Numbered from the stretch's first letter, positions 34,404 through 46,451 are shown. The stretch is 64,000 nucleotides of DNA from Aphelocoma coerulescens (GCF_041296385.1 NC_091013.1:69719563-69783562); one strand, 5' to 3'. Program-made: numbers and translations. Notes: generated by a model from the letters alone, not told the origin.

Positions 34404-36247
34404 CTACATCAACAAGAGGTTCAAAAATGATGTTAACTTTATGCACTGTGCTTTTGAATGCAGTACAGAATCAGAGAAAGGAGAGGATAAAACAACGTGG
34501 CCACAAACCACAGGAGATACTGATGTTCCAAGGCAGGCAATATCCTTCAGCAAATGAGCTGCTCCAAGTCAAATCAATCAGTGCTCAAGCTGGCCCCCCT
34601 CCAGCTACTCACCAAGCTTTTACTCTCAGGTTCTTCACTTGAATTCTTACACACAAGACCAAATGTAGCCCATATAAGGTCAGTGACAAGATTTTGTTTA
34701 TATGTAACAATTATCTTTTTGGGCTAATAACACAATTTTCTTTGAAGATTTGACTGAAAAAATGAGCAAACTACATAGTGATGGCTTCAAGGAACGAGGG
34801 CATTTTTGGACAGCTCCTCATTTTTCAAAACAAATTTATTTATCTGGTCTTTTTAGCAGGATCATTAGAGAATTATATATAGTCTCCCAAATCCCATTTT
34901 GTCAATTTAAAAGCAAAAGAGAACTTTTCAAAACAATTATGTTAGCAATGTAAAAATGGACATAGCATTGGAGTTGAGCTGAAAAGCTTCTTGTATATTT
35001 AATCTGATCTTGATCTCCTGTAGCCAGTATTTTGAAAGCAGAGAAGGTTTCCTTTATTCAGTTTGACCTCTTGGGACTAAAATTTTTACTGTTGCTTGTA
35101 TTTCCTGTGTTTTCCTTAGAGTTATCTTAGACTTATCCAAGATTTTAATTTTTCCCATGAATCTTCTGCATAGCTCTTTCAATTGTATATTCGTATATTC
35201 AGTTTTTTCTAGTTGGAAACACAGGAAAGAGTGAATTTTATATTCTTTAATATTTGATCTATTATTGATAAAGGCATTAACTCTTCTCAGAAGTAAGCAG
35301 TAGTCCCATCTCTGTAGCACAATTTGCTTGTTTTCTTTCAGTCCATTTGGATAAAAGACAGTTACTTCTTACTAATAAGGCAGGGAGATGGTTGTAGACC
35401 TGTTTTTAGAGAATTTGAGGTTAGCAACTCCAGTCAAACACAGTTTCCCTCAGGCACAACTGCAGGTAACCCTCATGCCAGCAGCAGCAATGGCATCACA
35501 ATTGTACCATAACAGAGGAGCTTTTATCTAGCCAATAATACTGTATCTGCAAGAATGGGCTTTGATGTGCATTTCCACTGCATAAGCAAGCACGAAACAC
35601 TTAAGTATCTACACTTAGGTGGCTTGTCTTTAAGTAATTTTCAGTGTTCAGTGATATCAAGGAGATCACATCTAATGAGGCAGTTACCACATCTACAGCA
35701 ATCAAAATTCCAACTGCCAGCTACACAGTAAACATGCTAAAATTAAAATTGCTCATTATTCAATAAAACAATAATTTCCCGTTTATATTTTATTTAATAC
35801 CTACTTCAATTTTTTTTTTTTTTTTTACTAAGGTTAACTTCATTTTAAGAAAAAATATTTAACCATGGACAGCTTAGAGTTCATTGCCCACAAAGAAGTG
35901 ATTAGAAGATAAATTTCTGCTGGTTGCTCAGTTGATAATTCTTTCTGAGCAAATTATTTAAAGGAGAGATTAATGCCCACATATTTAAACCAATTCATTG
36001 TAGTTAATCATTGATTTTAGTGAGGAATAACTGTTATTTAAGTAGTATATGCAATATATGTTTTCTATACAGTCATGAAAGACTCCGCATTATGGCATTT
36101 TCAAAGAAAATAGGCCTGGAAGATGTACATTTTTCATATAATTAAATAAATATACTTCAAATATCTCTCAGATCTCATACTATTAATTTATCCCTCAGCA
36201 ATGAACACGGATTGCATCAGACACATACATGGCTACTTGAAATTTAC
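34404..36247 (-). other. NBEA: NBEA intron, 1.8 kb
   Basis: AT-rich intron with a T-run near 35809-35827. No repeat family, exon or RNA gene is recognised. Several small frames close to 34249-34642 on the plus strand are antisense shadows of exon 13 and its flank. Confidence 0.8.
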
Positions 36248-37270
36248 CTGGGTTGTGGTAGTTGTCTGGATCTTCCGAATCTCCTTTCCTGCCTCCTTAC
36301 CATCATCAGATCTTTCTGTATCTGATATTATACTTCCTGCATCAACATTAGGTACAGTTTTGCTACCAGAAGACTCTGTCTCAAGAGTTGTGGCAGTCAT
36401 TTCAGCATATTCTAATCCTTTAGATGATGAAGACAACTCCCTCTCAGAAATGCTATTCATTCCATCTGAAGTGGTGTGAATCTTGAACTCCTTGTCCTCT
36501 ATTATACTTGAAGCACAAGTTATATCTACACTACCTGTCATATGTGCAAGCAATCCCAAATCATCATTTACACCAAGATGCATCTGTGTCTCTTGCACAT
36601 TTGGAATAGCAATATGATTACTTGAAAGTTCAGGAAGGAGTTTCTCCTCCTGACTAGGTATTTTATCAAAGAGAAATGAGGTATTGTTAGTGGAAGGTTC
36701 ATCCTTCTCATCAGCCAGAGTTATTAATGGACCATTATCTTTTTCCTCATTCTTCTTAATAATACCCACACTTCCATGAACATTGTTTTGGAGCTTCTCA
36801 ACAGCTGCACTATACACGTTATCTAGAAGAGATTCCACTTCTACCAGCGCACCATTTTCTCCAGTTCCCAGTGTCTCTGGTGATAAATCCATATCATCAA
36901 GTTTTACTTCAGTAGCTTCTACTTTTTCAGCTTTTATATCAACTAAAAGGTCGTGAACCTCCACATGCACTCCTCCTCCTCCGGGTCTCTCAGCAGTTCC
37001 AAGCACATCATCTGACACCTTTGTAGCCATGAGCAAGTCCCTCGTATCTGTACTGACAGGGTAATCTGTTTCACTTTCTGGACTTTGACTTTGTGAAAGA
37101 TCTTCTATCTCTCGAATTTCCATTCCACCTTTTGCTCCCGTTGTCTGAGAGGAAAGACCTGAGATGGTGCTCACATTACCCTTCTTCCCCTTTTTTATGT
37201 TTTCTTCCTCTTGCCTTTGATACTCTTCATACATTTTTGCTAGATATTCCTTGTGAGCTTCATATGTGAC
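36248..37270 (-). CDS. NBEA: NBEA exon 12 of window: large acidic linker exon with candidate PKA-RII helix
   Basis: A single 1,023-nt, 341-codon exon in phase 0 at both ends. It starts VTYEAHKEYLAKMYEEYQRQ, a charged helix with coiled-coil character that ends the solenoid. It then becomes a low-complexity linker rich in Asp, Glu, Ser and Thr. Around 36771-36844 it encodes VESLLDNVYSAAVEKLQNNV, an amphipathic helix with the hydrophobic spacing of A-kinase anchoring helices. Neurobeachin is a known AKAP, and this is the best RII-binding candidate (inference). The end is Thr-rich, IRKIQTTTTTQ. A (GGA)4 run near 36965-36980 gives four consecutive glycines. The acceptor is TTTTTAAG and the donor is CCAG|GTAAAT. 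Confidence 0.96.
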
Positions 37271-37505
37271 CTTAAAAAGAAAAGAAAAGATTATGTGGAT
37301 GAACATATGCTAGATGACTTGGGCAAGATTCTTAAAAACATATAAAACACAGCTTAAAAAGTGTTTGACAAGAAAAAAAACCACCTTGGCATGAATAGGG
37401 ACAGCCACCAGATGGCACTAAATCACTTTACATCTTATATTACTATATCACTACTGCCTTTGGGGGTTACCAGTATTTAAAAAACATCTATGAGCTGTTT
37501 CTTAC

Positions 37506-37698
37506 CTTGGAATGAGCTATAGAAAGAGTATCCACCCACACTCTCCAGCCTCCCCATTCATATTTTATTGCATGGTACAAGAGAATACGGAAAATGTTGT
37601 AAACCATCTCTGTGATCTTCTGCTCTTCAGAGTTCTTTGGGTTAATGTATCCCAGAGAAAACATCCAGTCCTGCCACACTGAACACTGAAGTAAACAT
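37506..37698 (-). CDS. NBEA: NBEA exon 11 of window
   Basis: A 193-nt exon, phase 2 to phase 0, encoding 64 codons from [17 protein letters not shown] to [10 protein letters not shown]. The acceptor is CACTTTAG|ATG and the donor is CAAG|GTAAGA. The Trp-rich segment [13 protein letters not shown] is one of the best conserved parts of the NBEA/LRBA N-terminal half. The methionine in MWQDW is not the start; the frame begins at the acceptor, 8 residues earlier. Confidence 0.96.
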
Positions 37699-38027
37699 CT
37701 AAAGTGAAATAATTAGTTCAAAATATATCCAAACAAAGTTTCTCTATTTTAACATTGTGATGGTTAAGATGGGAGGAACATCATCTCTGAACATCAATCC
37801 AATATTAGGAATAAACTTAAAAATACTTCAGTATAATTAAAAAATTAAAGTACACTATAGAGAAGAATCCAGTATTAGTAACTGAACTAAGAAAAGTTAC
37901 CACAAATGTATTAAATTTATTTTAAATATATTTAATTTATTATAGAGTATAAAACTCTACACAGAATATAACAGATTGCTACTACCCAGAAATCAAGGAT
38001 GAGAAAATACCATTTGTATTGACATAC
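37699..38027 (-). other. NBEA: NBEA intron, 329 bp
   Basis: Short AT-rich intron between exons 10 and 11; nothing notable. Confidence 0.85.
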
Positions 38028-38151
38028 CTTCTGTTTTCACGGCTATTACTAAAGAGTTTTATCATATCAGATAAGAACAAACGTCGAACTTCCATCAGCT
38101 CTGCACTTGGTGTGGAGTTTTTTAACAGCGTTGCCACCACCTTAAGAATCA
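38028..38151 (-). CDS. NBEA: NBEA exon 10 of window
   Basis: A 124-nt exon, phase 1 to phase 2. It reads ILKVVATLLKNSTPSAELME to FLSDMIKLFSNSRENR plus AG. The acceptor is TTCAAAG|TGATTC and the donor is GAAG|GTATGT. It sits 211 bp from exon 9 and 329 bp from exon 11, forming a compact cluster of four exons (36248-38444) in an otherwise intron-rich window. Confidence 0.95.
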
Positions 38152-38362
38152 CTTTGAAAGAATAAATTAGTTATGTAAAGCACTTTACAAATGTTAAAAA
38201 AAGAAATAGTTGCTGACAGCCACTAATGTAAGAGGTAACAGAAACCCATATGTATCTAAGATACATTAATGAATTATTCTCACTTTCTGAACCATCATTT
38301 CAAAAAACCCCACAACCTCTAGATGATACATTTATCAAACAAACATAATATATTGTCCTTAC

Positions 38363-38444
38363 TTGGATTCTGAATTTTCACTGTTGAATCTGGCTCTGGA
38401 TGCGGTTTATGAACAACTTGGGTGCATACTTGTTCCGTCAAAAT
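38363..38444 (-). CDS. NBEA: NBEA exon 9 of window
   Basis: An 82-nt exon, phase 0 to phase 1, encoding ILTEQVCTQVVHKPHPEPDS then TVKIQNP plus A. The acceptor is TGTTTTAG|ATT and the donor is CCAA|GTAAGG. The trailing A joins TG of the next exon to make Met. The His/Pro-rich stretch is a loop between helices of the solenoid (inference). Confidence 0.93.
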
Positions 38445-40471
38445 CTAAAACAGAATAGTAACTTCCTTTTACCATTTTTAATCAAACACTACAGTATTTC
38501 TTTGTTCGTTTTTAAATTTGTTAAGAACGTTTACCGTGGCCACATGAAACCTCATATTAAAAAATTAGGTAAAATATTTTAAATTTTGAAGAATGGAATA
38601 AAGCAATTCCTCTGTGCAGGGATCAAGTTTCATTGTTGTACTGTGGCTGATTAGCTAACCTTTGAGTTCATTGCCTAAATATACAGTAAAGGTATTTTAA
38701 AGATATTCCATTAATATTTCTCATATTGTTATACACTCACAGATCAAAATATCTTTCACAAGCTACATACATCAATAATTATTCTCATACATTTCATCTA
38801 TAACCAAACTGAATAATTCTTAAAACTGGGTTTGGTTTCCTCCATCTAGTAAAGAGTATGAGTCAGAGACAGCATTCCACAGGAATAATCCTGGGCCTTC
38901 ACATAATGAGGAAGACAGAGCATTCTCCCATTGCATGCATTGTACCTGACAAGCTAATTAATCTGTATTGAGGCAACACCACAAACTTTTAACACCAGGA
39001 TACCTGTCACTGGATGTGTGTATGCAACTTTATTTTTAAGAACAAGCTAAAAATTCAATTATATCAACAGAGAATTCTCAGTAAGTACATTCAAGTAAAT
39101 GCCTTTCAAAATAGAGTAATTTCACTAGCAATATTTATTTTAAAGCAGAACTTTAGCTCACTCATTAAGAAATAATCAAAATAATGTCAGTCATAAACAC
39201 AGTATCTTAGAATAGGTCTTTACATATTTATATTTAAAATAGAATGCAAATATGCCCTTGCTTTTTATGAGAGAATATGGAAAATATCTCTTCCTTAGCA
39301 TCAGTTTCTTAGCAAACTTTCTGTACTCACAGCACTTAACCCCTTTTCTCTCCTTTCCTCTGACTATTTTTTCAAATGTACATGGCTGTGGATGCTGAAC
39401 TCTATGAGGACTTTAATTTTGTCAATGAGTTATGCATTTTCTGAGAATACCAATCACAGAAGCTCTCAGAAAACTGAATGCAGGAACTAGACTCTGAGAC
39501 CCAAGTGGCCAAATCATAAAAGGTAATATGCAGTAAAAAAGAACTTGACATCTAAGTCACTGGCAAATAGATGATGCTTAGGTTTTGCCTTGGGGTTTTT
39601 ACAATCATAGAAGAATAATTTTTTACACTACTCGGAACCCTAAAAACCAAGCGCTCGTCTAGTCTTTTTCCTTTTCTGGAACCAACCCTGAGCATCTAGC
39701 CATTAAATCTATTTATGACTAAAAAATATAAAAAAATCTTTCTAGTCCATAAGATTTTCAGAAATTGCAAGAGATTCTATTCTAAGTCATCATTTTAGTA
39801 ATAATTGAAGATTGGACAAGAGCTTTATGCATGCAAGCATGAGACATGAGTTTCAACCAACTTGATGTTCTCAATATGTTGCTTTTACAAAATTGCTCAT
39901 CACTGAAACTGAAGTTTCTACAAGAACCTGGTAGAATAGCTGAATGCTTTGGGGTTATACTTATTTACCTCAAGCAGTAGCTGGTACATAAAAGTGGCTG
40001 TGTTAGTTATCATTTGGCACAGTTAAAAAAGAAAAAAACAGCACTCTTCAAAATTTCGTAAACTTGAAATGAGTGACATGAAATAGAAAAAAGAGAGAGA
40101 GAGAGGCATCTCTGACTTCAGCACTTTCCATTTCAATGGAAACAAACTTTCCAAACAATGGAGAAGTATGAGCAATTGAAGATCTGCAGTAACTGATGGT
40201 GGTTTTTTTGTGGAAAGTGATTAACATGCTAAGTAGCAGGATTTCTTCCATCAGAAGTGGAAAGTTTTATAGAGCGTATGTAAAAATTATGACATTATTA
40301 ATAAAAACATCCAAAACATGGCAAAATACAACGTGAACCAAGAAGTTCTTTCTCAAAATTTCTAAAATTTTTCTAAAAAGTCTTGAGAATCAGGATATTA
40401 TAGAGCACGGATATTTTTAAGCCATACTTTTTACAAAAGAAACAACAATCTTTACATTTAAAAACTTGTAC
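38445..40471 (-). other. NBEA: NBEA intron, 2.0 kb
   Basis: AT-rich intron with an (AG)n tract at about 40092-40105. I see no transposon or RNA gene. Confidence 0.8.
40092..40105. repeat. (AG)n microsatellite
   Basis: About seven AG units following an A tract. Confidence 0.85.
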
Positions 40472-40580
40472 CTCATAAAGAGTGTTATATGTTGTAACGG
40501 TCACTGTATTTGTGTGCAGCATCAACCTTTCTCCAAGAAGTGTAAAAAGACTGTGAGTATGCATGATTTCAACCTTTCTC
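40472..40580 (-). CDS. NBEA: NBEA exon 8 of window
   Basis: A 109-nt exon, phase 2 to phase 0. After completing Lys (AA|G) it reads RKVEIMHTHSLFTLLGERL and ends TYNTLYE. The acceptor is CTCTTACAG and the donor is TGAG|GTACAA. It is flanked by introns of about 2.0 kb and 3.75 kb. The assignment is unambiguous from the family-specific sequence. Confidence 0.95.
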
Positions 40581-40956
40581 CTGTAAGAGAAAACAAAAAC
40601 ATTAGACACATGCCAAGCATGCTGAGCATTTTAAGTAAATGCAAGATAAAACCCAAAAGCCAAATATTTTGATGCTGTACTAAAAAGATCCCAAGCTTGT
40701 TATTCTGTACATATTAGGAAATAGATATCATTTAAGATATTTCCCCAAATGAATGCAATTGTACAAATATACAAAGGTTCTCAGAAAACAATGTTGTATT
40801 TAGAATGAGCTTTTGTATAAAATAAATCACACACCATTCTCAAAGTCAACTCCTCCTATCTTACAGAGGCTGGTTAAAATATGATCACTGAAAAACACAC
40901 CTTTTGCCACATCACAAGAACTCAGGACAATCCAACTTCATATTTTCCAACATTAA

Positions 40957-41040
40957 TCACAGAATCACAGAATTTGTTAGGTTGGAAGCAAACACAGTGG
41001 GTGATCTGGGCCAACCTCCCTCAGATTGTTCAAGCAATCT
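40957..41040 (-). mobile_element. CR1 LINE 3'-end fragment
   Basis: ATCACAGAATCACAGAATTT followed by GTTAGGTTGGAAG is the reverse complement of the CR1 terminus, including the duplicated ATTCTGTG tail. Only about 80 bp is recognisable before similarity fades. Confidence 0.75.
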
Positions 41041-42545
41041 GTATGTGTTAATACTAATATATATATGGATTTTTCAGTACCACCTTTCTTTTTAATACAT
41101 GATTCTCTCATGAAGCCAAAATAATTTAATCCTGGAATAACACATGTTGCATTGAAAAAGAAATAAAATCCTGAAAAGTTATGAAATTCTATGTGATTGA
41201 AGTGTTTCACACCTGGGATCCAAAACTACTCAAATCTTAAAAAGTGGAGAACAAAGAAACTCAGATCAATGTTTTGCCCCTAAACCCCACCCTTTTGAAA
41301 TGGGATATAACATCATAAATAGAGCATTTCTCATACTTTGCATCATTAAATTTACCTTCTACTTTAATGGATATGAAACAAAAACCATTTTTCAAAATAA
41401 ATAATAATCCATATTAAAGCAGCAGAACAATTTTAAATTGGTTACAGTACAGTAAAGTTTCTAAAAAATTTATGCATTCAAAAGTAAAGAAACTGTGTTT
41501 TCATGATTACCAGTAAAAATAAGAAATTATATAGGTTCATGCTAGAACTTTTGAAATTAATAGATTATTTTATAATATTCAAAGAACCACAAAAGAGAGT
41601 GACAACAACTTACAACAGTGTGTTCTTTTCTATGCACAGAAGGGAGTTCATGAGCTACTTATGAGAAAATCTACTGCTATTCAACCTTTTAAGGTATGGT
41701 TTAGCAGATAGAAGAAGAAGAAATCCATTGGGAAGTTTAAAAGTGCAGGTAAAACTCAAAAGTAAACAACGGACTATTATTTCAAGTGGTGGCATAGAAA
41801 GAATCAAATATGGCAGAGAAGGAAAAAACCAGGATTTTGTCAACTGTTAAGGTTAGACAAAGTAGTCTATCATCACAGATCACAAAGAAAAATCAATTAA
41901 GTTATTCAGGCTCTCATCTAACACATTACTGGTCACTTCTGAGAATCAATTACTTCCACTCTATAGCTTCATCTGCAATGAATATATATGAACTACAGCA
42001 ACAGTAATTGGTTTTATACCTACACATTTCTTAGTACTATTGTATGGGTTTAGATTTCATAAATCATGTAACATCTCTTTATGCAATTCTGCTTCAATGT
42101 ATTACAATGCAATGCCTGTTTCCCATACTGTGAAACAGAAATCTAAGTGCTTTAAAATTTTATAATTGCTTAGAATTTCCTATGGTTGTCTTCCATTTTA
42201 TAAAGTCATGTGTATGCACACATATGTATGTGAACAAAAAGGAACAAGCACTAGCTGTAAAACATGAAATGGAAGGGCATTTTGACTTGCTAAAATCTAC
42301 ATAAAATATGCACATTTGCAGATGTTCAGAGGTCTAAAAATTAAAAAAACTTTGAAAGTTACACAGAGTATTCAAGGGGATTTCAATGACTCCAATTACA
42401 TGAAAAATAAAGTTAATTTTTGCTAAGTACATATGTTCATTCAACAATGGAAACTCCACTGACACATCCATAATCACAAGTAGATGTTAAGGACCGGGAA
42501 TTAAAATTTCAGCTTCCAAAAAGGCTCACTTTTCTTTTTCTGTAA

Positions 42546-43145
42546 CCATAGAATCATAGAACATGCTGAGTTGTGAGGGACCCACAAGGATCACTGAGTC
42601 CATCTCTGGCCCAGCACAGGACCATCCCCAAGAGTCACACCACGTGCTTGAGAGTGTTGTTCAAACACTTCTTGACCTCCATCAGGCTGGTGCTGTGACC
42701 GCTTCCCTGGGGAGTCTGTTCCAGTGTCCAGCCACCCTCTGGGTGAAAAACATCCCCCGAAAATCCAACCTAAACCTCCTCTGATTTGGCTTCATGCTGT
42801 TACCTTGAGTCCTGTCACTGGTAACCACAGCGAAGAGCTCAGTGCCTGCCCATTCTCTTCCCCTCACAAGGAAGTTGTAACTGCAATGAGGCCTCCCCTC
42901 AGTCTCCTCCAGGCTGAACAGACCAAGTGACCTCAGCAGCTCCTCATACGGCTTCCCCTCCAGGCCCTTCACCATCTTGGTTGCCCTCCTTTGAACACTA
43001 TCCACTATTTAATGTCCTTACAATATTGTGGTGCCCAAAACTTCCCCCAGCAGTCGAGGTGAAGCTGCCCCAGTGCAGAGCAGAGCAGGACAATGCCCTC
43101 CCTTGCCCAGCTGCCAGTGCTGTGCCTGATGCACTCTAGAATATA
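42546..43145 (-). mobile_element. CR1 LINE, 5'-truncated, with reverse-transcriptase C-terminal remnant
   Basis: The 3' end is at the low coordinate (CATAGAATCATAGAAC reversed). The minus strand has a 107-codon frame (42682-43005) reading VQRRATKMVKGLEGKPYEEL, then LRSLGLFSLEETEGR, and ending AGHWNRLPREAV. This is the C-terminal tail of CR1 ORF2 ('RRATKMIKGL...LPYEERLRELGLFSLEKRRL'). The frame is intact over this stretch, indicating moderate age. The 5' truncation at about 43145 is typical of CR1. It is the most GC-rich intronic block in the window. Confidence 0.92.
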
Positions 43146-44330
43146 GTTTGCTACTTGATTTTCTGGATAAGTGATAAATATTTTAAAGAAATGTACTTCT
43201 CTGGATACAATCAGGCTTCTGACAAGTCAAACCTTTATCTGGTGTATCATACTTAATCCAACTCCTATCAATGTGAATGACTTTTAGTAAGTAATGTTTG
43301 AAAAGTCCTTGGAGATTCTTGAGTGGACTATCAATTTGCTTTATTAATTCCCAGAACAGTATTCAACTTGCTGGATCCCAAAGGAAAAATCCCATTTAGA
43401 AGCATATTCTCAGCTAACTCTCTCAATTATACAGTCATACTTTATTGATCTTACTGAGAAAAGTATTTCTAGCAATACTGCACTCTGGCTGGAGTCCTAC
43501 CTCCTTTCCCTTCAAAGGAGGCTTACATGATGAAGCCTCTTGGGAAGCATGTGGTTAATTTTTATAATACACAGCCTCCCACTAAAATGCCATTTTACAC
43601 GAATCCCGGCAGGGAGCTTAACACCACATGTAGAAGGGAAAAAATGAGCAACAGCAGGCTATGCAGCACTGCATGATTGCTAGTGCTTCCTTGACACCAT
43701 AATATGGAAGAAGAGACTAAGTAAACCCATTTTGTGACATCAGGTCTTTTTAAATGGGACTATTTCTTGCTGCCACATTTTCTGTGTGAGTATTTCTTGT
43801 GCAGAGATATGTCCTTACCACCATTTTTAAACACCACTTGCTTGATGTATCTACTTTTCCTCCTGAAATATTCCCATGTCAATAAAATATTCTATTTCAT
43901 TTATTCCCATCCTTCTAAAACTATTTTTAGAAGTGCTGCCCTGAAAATTTTATTGCTATGACACTGGTAATTCCAGAAGCAAATTTTAGATCACACTCAT
44001 ATGTTTCCTGTTAACTTTAGCTGAACATGCAATATATAGTTACAAGACGTATTTCTGGAAAATGTTCTTCCCTTGTTTTAAGACTTGAGTTTCAGCATGT
44101 TGTATATTTGAAAGACAATCAATGTTTCAAACATCATAGTAATAGCAAGTTAACTGGAAAAAATTAATTTTATCTGATTTATAAAGGTAACACTGTACAA
44201 ATTATTAATCAGAAGACCTAATAATTTGAAGCAATTTCTAAAGACTGACAATTACAGTAATCATGACAAAAAGACAGTAAGAATTGTGAACTTAAATACA
44301 CCACTACAAAAATTTTAAAATGACACTTAC

Positions 44331-44423
44331 TTATGACCCAAATGTTTAAGAAAATATCCAAGGACCTTCAAAGCTTGCACCCATATACTTTCACTTTTGG
44401 AAGCCAGTAACTTATAAATTACT
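44331..44423 (-). CDS. NBEA: NBEA exon 7 of window
   Basis: A 93-nt exon, phase 2 at both ends and therefore symmetric. It completes Arg and then reads VIYKLLASKSESIWVQALK to FLKHLGH plus AA. The acceptor is TTTTAG|AGTAAT. The first of two overlapping AGs is chosen because it completes the CG|A codon. The donor is ATAA|GTAAGT. The pattern is helical repeat, with the leucine spacing typical of the NBEA/LRBA N-terminal region. Confidence 0.93.
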
Positions 44424-46182
44424 CTAAAACAGAAAAACAAATTCAAGCTCAAACATCACATATATAGATTGTATTACTAAACATCATATATATAGCTTGT
44501 ATTTCACTGAATGAGGATATTTATTAAGAAATAAATCAATAAAAACAACAATTTACACAAAATAGAAGGATATATTGAAAGAATCAAGTGCAGCATAAGA
44601 GCTTGATTACAAATTCTTGAGGTTGGAGACATGGTGTAGCTTGGTTCAGTTCAATGTTTCATAACAGAAAGTAACATCTTATCCTAGACTTCTCTCTTGG
44701 AACAACCAAACAAAAGACAGTCTGAGCAGTTGCAGCTTAGGACAAGAGAAGCAGACTGGAACACATAAGGTCATATCCTGGAGTACCTGGATGCTAGTGA
44801 AAATCTCCTTTCATTACACCCACTATTTTTAAATCCTTGATTAAAAAAAAAAGTGCCTCAAATATTAACTAATCTAAATATTAGATATTTAATTAACATG
44901 AGAGGTTTAAGCACAAATTCTGCAGTCTTTCAGAAAGGAAACCAGCCTTCATCTGAAGACAGCAAGAGAAAGAAAACATTACCTTTCCCCTGCACTGTTC
45001 TGCAACAAATTTTTGAATTTATATTTTAGCTTCCCATTAGAATTAGCTTGACTTCAGCTTTTAGCCAGTCTTTCTAGTCTTTCTCCACTAAAGAGTGCTT
45101 TAGCAGACAATATCTTCCTCTTTTGAAGTGACTTATGCTATTACCAAATGACTTCTGAGGCTTTTGTCCTCTGATAACTTAGGCCAATGAACCCCTAATT
45201 TTATGTAAGGCTTTGGGTGTGTTTTGTTTTTTAAATACTTAAAACTTGAAATCCTGTGCATTCTCCACACTTTTACAAGACAGACTTCTAAACATAAAGA
45301 CTGCACAATCAAACACTTTTAATATCAGTACCACAAATGTTACATAAAGATGTCTTCAGTCTTCCAAGTCAGGCTTACCTTTCTTCAAAAAATGTCAGGA
45401 ATAGAATTCTGTTTGAATACAAACTACAGGCAGAAAGCAAAGTCCTAACCATGAGTCTTCCCTTCAACTAGCATTTTCATTCAAACAGTTTTAAGTACAC
45501 ATCTTTGTACAAAGATCTTAGCATTCAGGCAAAATTGAGCTTGAATTTATCAAGTAGTAGATGCTATGGGGTTTTTTTCCCTTTTACAAGCCCCTTGCAA
45601 TTTTGAAAGTATTTTCAGAAGAGCACAAAATAAAAATCCATAGTAAATATTAACATGAAAGTGTTTAGTCCCTGAAAAAAATTATATTACCAAATTAGGC
45701 ATAAAACCGCAACAAAAATAACATTTCTTTGGGAATTATCAGTTATTAATTTCATAGCCAAACAGATAAATGCATGAATTTCACTTTTGTCAGACAGAAT
45801 TTGAGAAGCTAGGGCACGATTTCTTGTTCTCCTCTTCTTCTCTCCAGAGAATGTTAAACATACAAAGAAAGAATATTTAAAATTATTCTGAGATAGATAC
45901 ATGGCTATTTGATGCATCTTGTTAATTACATACTCTATTCAAGATTGAGAAGCAAGTAAAACAGTGCAGTTACTTTAAATATCATAATGATAATCTTAAG
46001 TGGAAACCCTCTTTTTCCTCCAACTTACTGAAATCACTCATTTTGTCAAAAAATAAAGCCTAAGTTAATGGAATTGAAGTTTAAAAGATCAGCAAGTGTG
46101 ATATTTATGTGAAAAAGAAGCAAACTGGACAGCGATGATATTGGAACTACTTTTAAGGTATTTTCTCACTTCACTGTCTTAC
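44424..46182 (-). other. NBEA: NBEA intron, 1.8 kb
   Basis: Contains an imperfect 25-bp direct duplication at 44451-44475 and 44479-44503 just upstream of exon 7. No transposon or RNA gene is recognised. Confidence 0.8.
44451..44503. repeat. 25-bp tandem duplication
   Basis: AAACATCACATATATAGATT plus GTATT is repeated after 3 bp with two mismatches. It starts 28 bp upstream (transcript sense) of the exon 7 acceptor and could duplicate branch-point sequence. Confidence 0.9.
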
Positions 46183-46280
46183 CGTATCCCATTTCTCTGA
46201 TCAAAGGCAGGTATCATGGATGCTGGATGTTCGGACATTAGTGCCACTAGCAGCTGCAGCACATCATGAATATTTTCATC
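46183..46280 (-). CDS. NBEA: NBEA exon 6 of window
   Basis: A 98-nt exon, phase 0 to phase 2, encoding [17 protein letters not shown] and continuing to [10 protein letters not shown] plus CG. The acceptor is GTCATACAG and the donor is TACG|GTAAGA. The split arginine codon is completed by A from the next exon. It is part of the armadillo-like solenoid. Confidence 0.94.
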
Positions 46281-46388
46281 CTGTATGACAAGCACCAATG
46301 TTATTCTACAAACTAACCTCAACAGCAAGCTTCCCACAGAGCTGGTTCAATTAGTTACAATAAAAGGTAGGTAATTACAGAAATGTAC

Positions 46389-46451
46389 CTCGTGCATTGT
46401 TAATAAGTAATTTAATATGCTCTGCAGTTCATCTTCTTTCACTCCTCGATC
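46389..46451 (-). CDS. NBEA: NBEA exon 5 of window
   Basis: A 63-nt, 21-codon exon in phase 0 at both ends, encoding DRGVKEDELQSILNYLL then TMHE. The acceptor is TTTTTTTCAG and the donor is CGAG|GTACAT. It lies only 108 bp upstream of the next exon in the transcript. Its small size and symmetric phase mean skipping would remove 21 residues in frame; nothing in the sequence shows that this happens. Confidence 0.93.

Larger units (their letters stand above)
40581..44330 (-). other. NBEA: NBEA intron, 3.75 kb
   Basis: Contains a short CR1 3' end (about 40957-41040) and a longer CR1 copy (about 42546-43145), both on the minus strand and thus sense to NBEA. A complex stretch at about 43490-43740 lies downstream of the CR1 copy. 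The rest is plain AT-rich sequence. Confidence 0.8.

Noticed and set aside
34016..34642. Overlapping plus-strand frames near exon 13
   Set aside because: Antisense shadows of the NBEA exon at 34186-34403 and its flanks.
36201..36479. 92-codon plus-strand open frame
   Set aside because: Antisense shadow of the large exon 12.
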